A stretch of DNA of 64,000 nucleotides from Euphorbia lathyris (lineage: Eukaryota > Streptophyta > Magnoliopsida > Malpighiales > Euphorbiaceae). Position numbers and translations under genes: made by a program. Under the pieces are notes generated by a model. The model was not told the origin of the DNA. It saw only the letters and a list, made by a program, of their open reading frames with translations, and searched no databases. This document shows positions 57,648-64,000 of this stretch, in pieces. The number at the start of each line of letters is the position of its first letter. The stretch's first letter is position 1. The stretch lies in assembly GCF_963576675.1 (NCBI RefSeq), contig NC_088914.1, forward strand, positions 17,029,001 through 17,093,000, in the 5' to 3' direction.

Positions 57648-58426
57648 ATGGATAGCACCCAGAAATCAGTAACAGTTAAGGCAATTGTTACTGTTAAAGA
57701 AACAGTTGAAGGATTTCTTACTGGCATTTTAACAGCTCCTATTGATGGTATAACTGATTTATTGGGCAGAACTTTCCTGCTTCACCTCCTCAGTTCAGAG
57801 CTTAATAATTGTACGTTTCTCTTCATGTATATAATTTCAGGGTAAATTACATCTGACACTGAACTTCAATTTTTAACGGTATGACCATTAAATTTTACAT
57901 TTTTTAATATTAGTAGCCACTTAACGCCTCAAAACGACTGTTGACGGTCTCAAAGTAAAAAATTCGAAGAGTTAATGATATTCTAAAAAACTTTAATTCT
58001 TAAAAATTTTCGCTTTTAGGTCATTTATGTGTTGTTTTAATTAGAAGAGAGTGAAATTTTAAAGAGAGAAAACTCCAACGAATATGATTTTGGAAAATAA
58101 AAAATGTGGCTTCATAGTAAATATTGTTTCGAACAACTTTAATTTTTGAAAATTTTCATTTTGAAATCATTAACAGTTATTTTGAGGAGTTAGTTAAATC
58201 TAAATGACTATTGGTATTAAAAATTATAAAATTTAGTGATCATATTATTAAGAAATGAAATTCAGTGATCATAATGTTAAAATGAATAAAATTCAGTGAC
58301 CAGAGATATAATTTTTTTCCGTAAAAACTTTCACATGTTGTTAAAAGTATATTGCTGTTATATTATTGCATGAATGTTATGAGTAAATTGTCCGATTGTT
58401 TATTTTATTTGCTTGTCTTTCATCAG

Positions 58427-58484
<58 letters not shown>

Positions 58485-61400
58485 CTTAATTCATCATTTT
58501 CCCTTTGAATATATCCAAAATGTTATTCGCATCTGAACTTTCAAAATATCTCGATAGCTCCCTGAACTTGTATATCCTTTATTACCTCTGTTGGTAACTT
58601 ACCAATTGTAAGAACACAATTGTAATAAGCACTCTAGTGGTTAGGTGTTGCAAGCAACAAGCTTGCAACACCCACTAGAGTTGCTCTTAAGCCACAAGTA
58701 AACTAAGGTTCAAAGATGACTAAAATCAGAAAGCGGTAGACTCAAACCATTGCAATATAATGAAGAAATAGACAAGTCTAAGAGGGCGTTTGGTTCGGGA
58801 TCTTTAGGAATGAGAATAGGAATGAAAGAGTTTCATTCCCTTTGTTATTGTTTGTTTAAAAAAAAAACTCATTCCCTTTACCCATTTTAGATTATGAGTT
58901 TACCCCACTTTAGGTTAAGCCCATTACCTCAGGCCTGTAGGGAATTGGATTCTCTTTTCCCCATTTCTTTTCCTAAACATATCCAAATACATAGGGGAAT
59001 TAATGCTTATTCTTTTCCTTTCCTTTAGTTTCCCTTTCTTGATTGCTTTTCCCTTACTTCTTGTGAACCAAACGCCCCCTAAATCCTTATGTATTGGTTT
59101 TGATCATATTCACCGTTAGATGTAGACTTAGATCTAACGGTGAATGACCAAATTCATTTGGTTATTAAGATCCATGTGCACATAATTATCTCTTTATATT
59201 AAGCCATGAGTAAACTAACATGATTAAGATTCTCAAACTGTTTAAATTAGATCTCAGAGTTCGAGTCATAGAGTACGCAAAAAACTTTAATCAAAATATT
59301 TATAAATAAGTATTAATATTTTCGGGGGTGAGTGGAGATCACAGTAGTTCGGGGATAGTAACTCATGCCCCCAGGCACGGTTAGACTTTGGCGTAAAATG
59401 TCTCCCATCCTGTAGTATTTAATATTTAAGAGTTTGGAACCAACATATACTTCTATTGAACTTCAGGAAATTTATACAGAAATATAGACATCAGTTACAA
59501 CTGACTTCCATAACTTCTCCTAAACATATGCAATAACTAAATAACTTCTCCTGAATTCAAAATAATTAAATAAAACATTATCTCATAATAAATTAACTAA
59601 GGCACATTTCCAACAAACTCCTCCGTGCCTTAGTATTTACAAAACCTTCTGGCTGCTCAACAAAAATTTCTTCAAGAAGATAGCCATTTAGAAATGCTGA
59701 TTTAACATCGAATTGGTAAAGCTTCCATCCATTTTGTGCAGCCAATGCCAATAATATTCTGATGGTGTCCAAGCGTGCAATAGGAGCAAAAGTTTCTGAA
59801 AAATCCACACTAAAAACTTCCCTTTAACAACTAGCCTCGCTTTGTGTTTTTTGACAGAACCATCAGCATTGAGTTTGGTTCTGAAAACCCATTTAACACC
59901 AATTTTCTTTCTATTTTGAGGCATGTCAACTAGCTCCCAAGTGTCATTCTTCTCAATCATATGAAACTCTTCTTTCATGGCTTCTATCCATTTGTCATCC
60001 TTCTCGGCTTCTTTAAATTCTGATGGCTCAAAAACAAAAACATTACTTCTTTCATAGATATTAGATAGAGATCTTGTGCCACGAACAGGAACATCATCGA
60101 TCTTTTCATCAAGAATCTGCAAATTTGTTGGAGATTGCCTTTCAAGTGACTCCTCCCAACTCCATTGTTTATCTTCCATGAACTTGACATTTGGGCTCAC
60201 AATAATTTTCCCATTTTGTGGTTGGAAAATTATGTTAGCTTTTGAAGTGCTGAACCATGCCTCAAATGGTGTTTTTCCTTGCACAGCTCTAGTGGGCAGC
60301 TTGTTTTGTAGAAAAACTGCAGTACTTGTTGTTTCCGCCCAAACACTTTTTGGCAATTCCTTTTTATGAAGCATGTATCTAGCCATCTCCATGACACTCT
60401 GATTATTTCTCTCACTTACACCGTTCTGTTGTGGTGTGTAAGGTGTTGTAAGTTGATTGCTAACATGACTTGCTGGTGTTGCTTGCTCATCCTCCATCAA
60501 ATTCAAGGCAAAACTTTTGGCTTTCATCTTCACTTTAAACACATCTTTGCCCCTTGTATCCTTGATGAAGCACCACTTGTCTTCAAAAATAACTTTGAAG
60601 CCCTTTTCAACAAGCTGTCCAACAGTAAGCAAGTTTTGATCAATGTCAGGCACGTATAAAACATCAGTAATATATTTTACACCTGCTAAGCTTTCAATGG
60701 CCACTGTTCCTTTTCCTTTCACTGAGATAAACTCACCATTTCCAATTTTGACTTTAGAAATGAGAGTTTTATCTATTTCTGTGAAAAGAGTTTGATCGTT
60801 GGTCATGTGATTTGTGCAACCACTATCTATCAACCACGCATCACTGGAGATGTTGTTAATTGCAAAACACGTTGCCACAAAGAGTTGCTCTTCTTCTTGT
60901 TCTTCTGTAACTTTTGCGGCTTCACTTTGTTGTGATCTACAAACCTTTTCCATGTGGCCCATATTACCACATTTCCTGCACTTGATGTCAGGCCGCCACC
61001 AGCATCTTTTTGCCATATGATTCATCTTCTTGCAATATGGGCAAGGTGTGCTCACATCATTTTTGTTATCACTGCTGAACTTGTTATTCTTCTTCTCCTT
61101 GTAATTTTTGTCTGGGCTGCCTCCTGAACTTTCAGTTTTGGCCTTGAAAGCACCCTCTACCATTTCTTCTTTTCTCATCATTCTCCTTTGCTCTTGAGCC
61201 TGTAAAGCATTTACTAATTCTGCCAAAGATATGTTTGACAGATCTTTAGACTCCTCCAAAGAAGAAATCTTAGACTCATATTTTTCAGGCAAAGTAACAA
61301 GGATTTTTTGGACAATTCTCTCATCAGAGAACTCCTTACCAAGCAGCCTGACTTTGTTAACAATGCCCAGCAACTTGTCACAATAGTCTTTAATTGTTTC

Positions 61401-64000
61401 TGACTCTCTCATCTTCAACATCTCAAATTCTCTAATCAAATTGAGCACCTGCATGTTCTTGGTTCTTTCATTTCCCTGGTACTCCTTCTTGATGTAGTCC
61501 CATATTTCTTTTGCTGATTCCAGACTCATAATTCTAGTAAATATGGTGTTGGAAACAGAAGAAAAAAGACAGGCTTTAGCTTTTGACTTCCTTGTCTTTC
61601 TCTCCTTATGATTCTTTATCTGTGCCATTGTTGGATTTAGTGGAAGCGGAGCAACTTCATAATCTTCTTCTACAGCCTCCCAAGGATCCAATGCTTCAAG
61701 ATAAACCTTCATTTTAATAGCCCAAGCTTGATAATTCTGGCCATAAAAAACTTGTGCAACAACCTGATTAAAAGATATTGCATCTGCTTCCATTCTCACA
61801 GATCCCTCAAGATAATATGCTCTGATACCAATTTGTAGTATTTAATATTTAAGAGTTTGGAACCAACATATACTTCTATTGAACTTCAGGAAATTTATAC
61901 AGAAATATAGACATCAGTTACAACTGACTTCCATAACTTCTCCTAAACATATGCAATAACTAAATAACTTCTCCTGAATTCAAAATAATTAAATAAAACA
62001 TTATCTCATAATAAATTAACTAAGGCACATTTCCAACACATCCCCACCCATAGTGTTAATGAAAGTTGAGATCAATTTTTATCTGATATGTATAAATGTG
62101 TTGATGTGGTTTTGTTTTGAATTGATTGAAATGAAGCTACAAATGAAGAGAAGGAAACAATAAAAGGGTATGCTCGGAAGGTGAGCCAAAAGGATGGAGA
62201 GATTAAATTCGAGAGTAAATTTACAATTCCAGAAGAATTCGGAGATGTTGGTGCCATTCTTGTTGAGAATGAAAATTTCAAGCCATTTTACCTCCAAAAC
62301 ATAGTTCTTGAAGGTTTCCCAAATGGGGCTCTTCATTTTGCTTGTGAATCATGGGTCCATTCCAAGCATCAAAATCAACGCAAGAGAGTATTCTTCACCA
62401 ATAAGGTTCTCTCATCCTCTATCTTGATCACTGAAGTTATATGTTGATGTCAAAATGGTTATTAATATTCAGTTTCAATTTGTCTTAATAAAATAACTCA
62501 CTATTAAATTTTCTCTCAATTAGATCACTTATACAATTTCAGTGGTTAAAAGATATCAGAATGATAGTATGACTAACAGGACAGCATGAGTCAACTCCAA
62601 TATCTAACTGAAATAATATGAGATTGCTAGGTGGCACATATGAGGATTCTATGTGTCATTCCGGTCAAAGATATATGAGTCGACTATGTTGATTTGTCAT
62701 CCATGTCCATGACATTATTCCGATCTCTTTTAATCACTCATATATCTGGAGTAATCTAATTGAGACAAAACTCAAATTTAACAATTTTATTAAGACAATC
62801 ATTTTGAAACAACTATGTAAATTCAACCAAAAAAATTGTGCATTTAACCCACTATTCTCGTGAGCTCTCCTTCAAGACTACAAGAGAGAATTGAAGAAGA
62901 GAAAGTGCAATGTTCTCTTATTTATGATTGAAAATGAATACAAAATATTTATAGTTATAGACACTTAATAAATCCGTGAATCATTTCCGAACTAAGGCTT
63001 TGTTATAGACCGTTAATAAATGTCATTACATTCCTATACAGAGCTATTTGCCATCAGAGACACCAAGTGGATTGACAAGGCTAAGGAAGAAAGAATTGGA
63101 AAAGTTAAGAGGAAATGGAAAGGGAGAGAGAAAGAAACCAGACAGAATATACGATTACGATACCTACAACGATCTTGGCGATCCTGATTCAAACATTCAT
63201 CTCAAAAGACCTGTTTTAGGCGGCACTGGCAATCCTTTTCCATATCCAAGGCGTTGCAGAACTGGACGCCCACCCTCTAAAACCGGTAAACATCACAATT
63301 TTTAAATTGTTTTACATCGATTAATATCTCATTATTTGAATTCAAATTGAAGACCCGTTATCGGAATCAAGAAGCGGCATTGAGACTTACGTGCCAAGGG
63401 ATGAGGCGTTTTCAGAGATTAAAGATGCTGCATTTATAGGAAAGACAGTAAAATCTGTTCTTCATAGCTTAGTTCCACAAATTGCTATAAGATTACTTGA
63501 TAAAACACTTGGGTTCCCTTACTTTAATGCCATTGATTCACTTTTCAAACAAGGTGTTGTCCTACCCAAGGGTACAAAACTTGGGGCTGTTCCAAGACTT
63601 GTCAAAACTGCTAAAGACGGTGGAGATGATATTCTCCGTTTTGAGATCCCTGAAATGATTGACAGTAAGTGTGTTTATTCGAGTTTTTGGACCAGTTTGG
63701 TTTGAGTGTTGTTTGCTGTTTACTCTTATTTTTAATTAATTATCATTTTTGTGATGCAGGAGATTCATTTTCTTGGTTTAAGGATGAGGAATTTTCTCGC
63801 CAAACTCTTGCTGGACTTAACCCATTTAGCATTGAATTAGTTAGGGTAAGTTATTCTTTTACCAAATATATTATAAATGACAACCTATGATCCACGAAAA
63901 CTTTCGGGGAGCAGTTTTTCAATGTTTCTTAGACACGTGTAAACTGATAGGAAACCTTGAAAGACGTTTCTAGATGAAGAAAGCCATTCAGTGTCCAAAC
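57648..64000 (+). CDS. Type-2 lipoxygenase (linoleate 13S-lipoxygenase-like), 5' part, runs off the right edge
   Basis: Dioxygenase adding O2 to linoleic/linolenic acid, feeding jasmonate and other oxylipins. Exons 57648-57810, 62137-62405, 63042-63285, 63353-63664 and 63760-63845 join in frame to 358 residues with GT-AG borders; the rest is outside. First comes the PLAT/LH2 domain ([68 protein letters not shown]). Then the lipoxygenase domain begins: [57 protein letters not shown]. This wording matches chloroplast type-2 13-LOX better than 9-LOX. The iron-binding residues lie beyond the window. No transit peptide precedes the PLAT domain, unusual for this type. Intron 1 is 4.3 kb and full of transposons. 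Confidence 0.93.
57839..58322. mobile_element. Foldback-like MITE in lipoxygenase intron 1
   Basis: Left arm (GGTAAATTACATCTGACACTG, CATTAAATTTTACATTTTT) and right arm (ATTCAGTGACCAGAGATATAA) are inverted similar. Related to the elements around 49434 and 51000-51150. Confidence 0.55.
58434..58482. repeat. (TA)n microsatellite
   Basis: About 24 TA units in the intron. Confidence 0.95.
58782..59079. mobile_element. PIF/Harbinger-type MITE, 298 bp
   Basis: Ends GAGGGCGTTTGGTTC and GAACCAAACGCCCCC are inverted repeats with one difference, flanked by the 3 bp duplication TAA (58779-58781 and 59080-59082), the Harbinger preference. Lies in lipoxygenase intron 1. Confidence 0.8.
59114..59147. other. 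Perfect inverted repeat TCACCGTTAGAT / ATCTAACGGTGA
   Basis: 12 bp arms around a 10 nt loop in lipoxygenase intron 1; likely a MITE remnant. Confidence 0.6.
59411..62038 (-). mobile_element. Internally deleted copia element with apparently identical LTRs
   Basis: 2628 bp inserted antisense in lipoxygenase intron 1. The LTRs 59411-59615 and 61834-62038 are 205 bp each and look identical base for base. A perfect 5 bp duplication CATCC flanks it (59406-59410 and 62039-62043). On the minus strand the primer-binding site TGGTATCAGAGC (complement of 61821-61832, initiator tRNA-Met) follows the 5' LTR, and a cggaggagttt polypurine tract precedes the 3' LTR. Most of integrase, RT and RNase H is missing. 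Confidence 0.96.
59616..61799 (-). pseudogene. Gag-pol of the deleted copia element
   Basis: From the ATG at 61799 a frame of 703 codons runs to 59688. Gag comes first ([17 protein letters not shown], then a UBN2-type region), then two CX2CX4HX4C zinc knuckles ([14 protein letters not shown] and [14 protein letters not shown]), then the protease with DSG ([14 protein letters not shown]). The integrase N-terminus and most of its core are deleted: after [12 protein letters not shown] the text jumps to [16 protein letters not shown] second jump follows PFEAWF. The RT N-terminus ([36 protein letters not shown]) runs into a frameshift near 59820; the right frame resumes from 59808 ([24 protein letters not shown]) and is cut off at the LTR before the YVDD motif. 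Gag could still be made; pol could not. Confidence 0.93.
62406..63041. other. Lipoxygenase intron 2
   Basis: AT-rich intron with GT (after AATAAG) and AG (CTATACAG) borders; no transposon recognised. Confidence 0.8.

Overview
The window is nuclear DNA of a flowering plant, almost certainly a eudicot. It is AT-rich, its genes are split by GT-AG introns, and it holds three clearly plant-specific genes plus plant transposon families: copia and gypsy LTR elements, L1-type LINEs, hAT, Mutator and Harbinger elements, and a SINE resembling the Au family. The species cannot be named from the sequence.

Layout. Positions 1-13600 are a nest of LTR retrotransposons. A long-LTR copia-like element ends at 3888. 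A second copia LTR (from 4501) is split by a complete 6.8 kb gypsy element without recognisable gag-pol (4708-11476), whose 1813 bp LTRs carry a striking array of paired GC-rich motifs. Positions 13600-42500 have no intact host gene. They hold hAT elements with exact or near-exact 8 bp target duplications, a minus-strand gypsy derivative (18484-22064) with a solo LTR inside one of its LTRs, truncated LINEs, a Mutator-like element carrying a fragment of a pectin methylesterase inhibitor gene, copia and gypsy remnants, a SINE inside a hAT element, and an AT-rich foldback-like element.

Positions 42500-49200 are a compact gene island: a plastid phosphate transporter (PHT2;1) on +, then a PADRE/DUF4228 gene and a GT77 glycosyltransferase of RAY1 type on -, convergent with PHT2;1. 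Positions 49400-57420 are again nested transposons, including a 4.1 kb hAT element that contains a smaller hAT element, a 2.1 kb LINE and a small TIR element. From 57648 to the right edge runs the 5' part of a type-2 (13S-like) lipoxygenase gene. Its 4.3 kb first intron holds a recently inserted, internally deleted copia element with apparently identical LTRs.

The three host genes have unrelated roles (plastid phosphate uptake, Golgi wall arabinosylation, oxylipin synthesis) and there is no sign that they work together. The most unusual signal is the LTR motif array: six pairs of a short inverted repeat, the members of each pair 20-21 bp apart, just upstream of the LTR TATA box. A weaker analogue sits in another LTR-like remnant at 31.5 kb. 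All boundaries and identities were read by eye.
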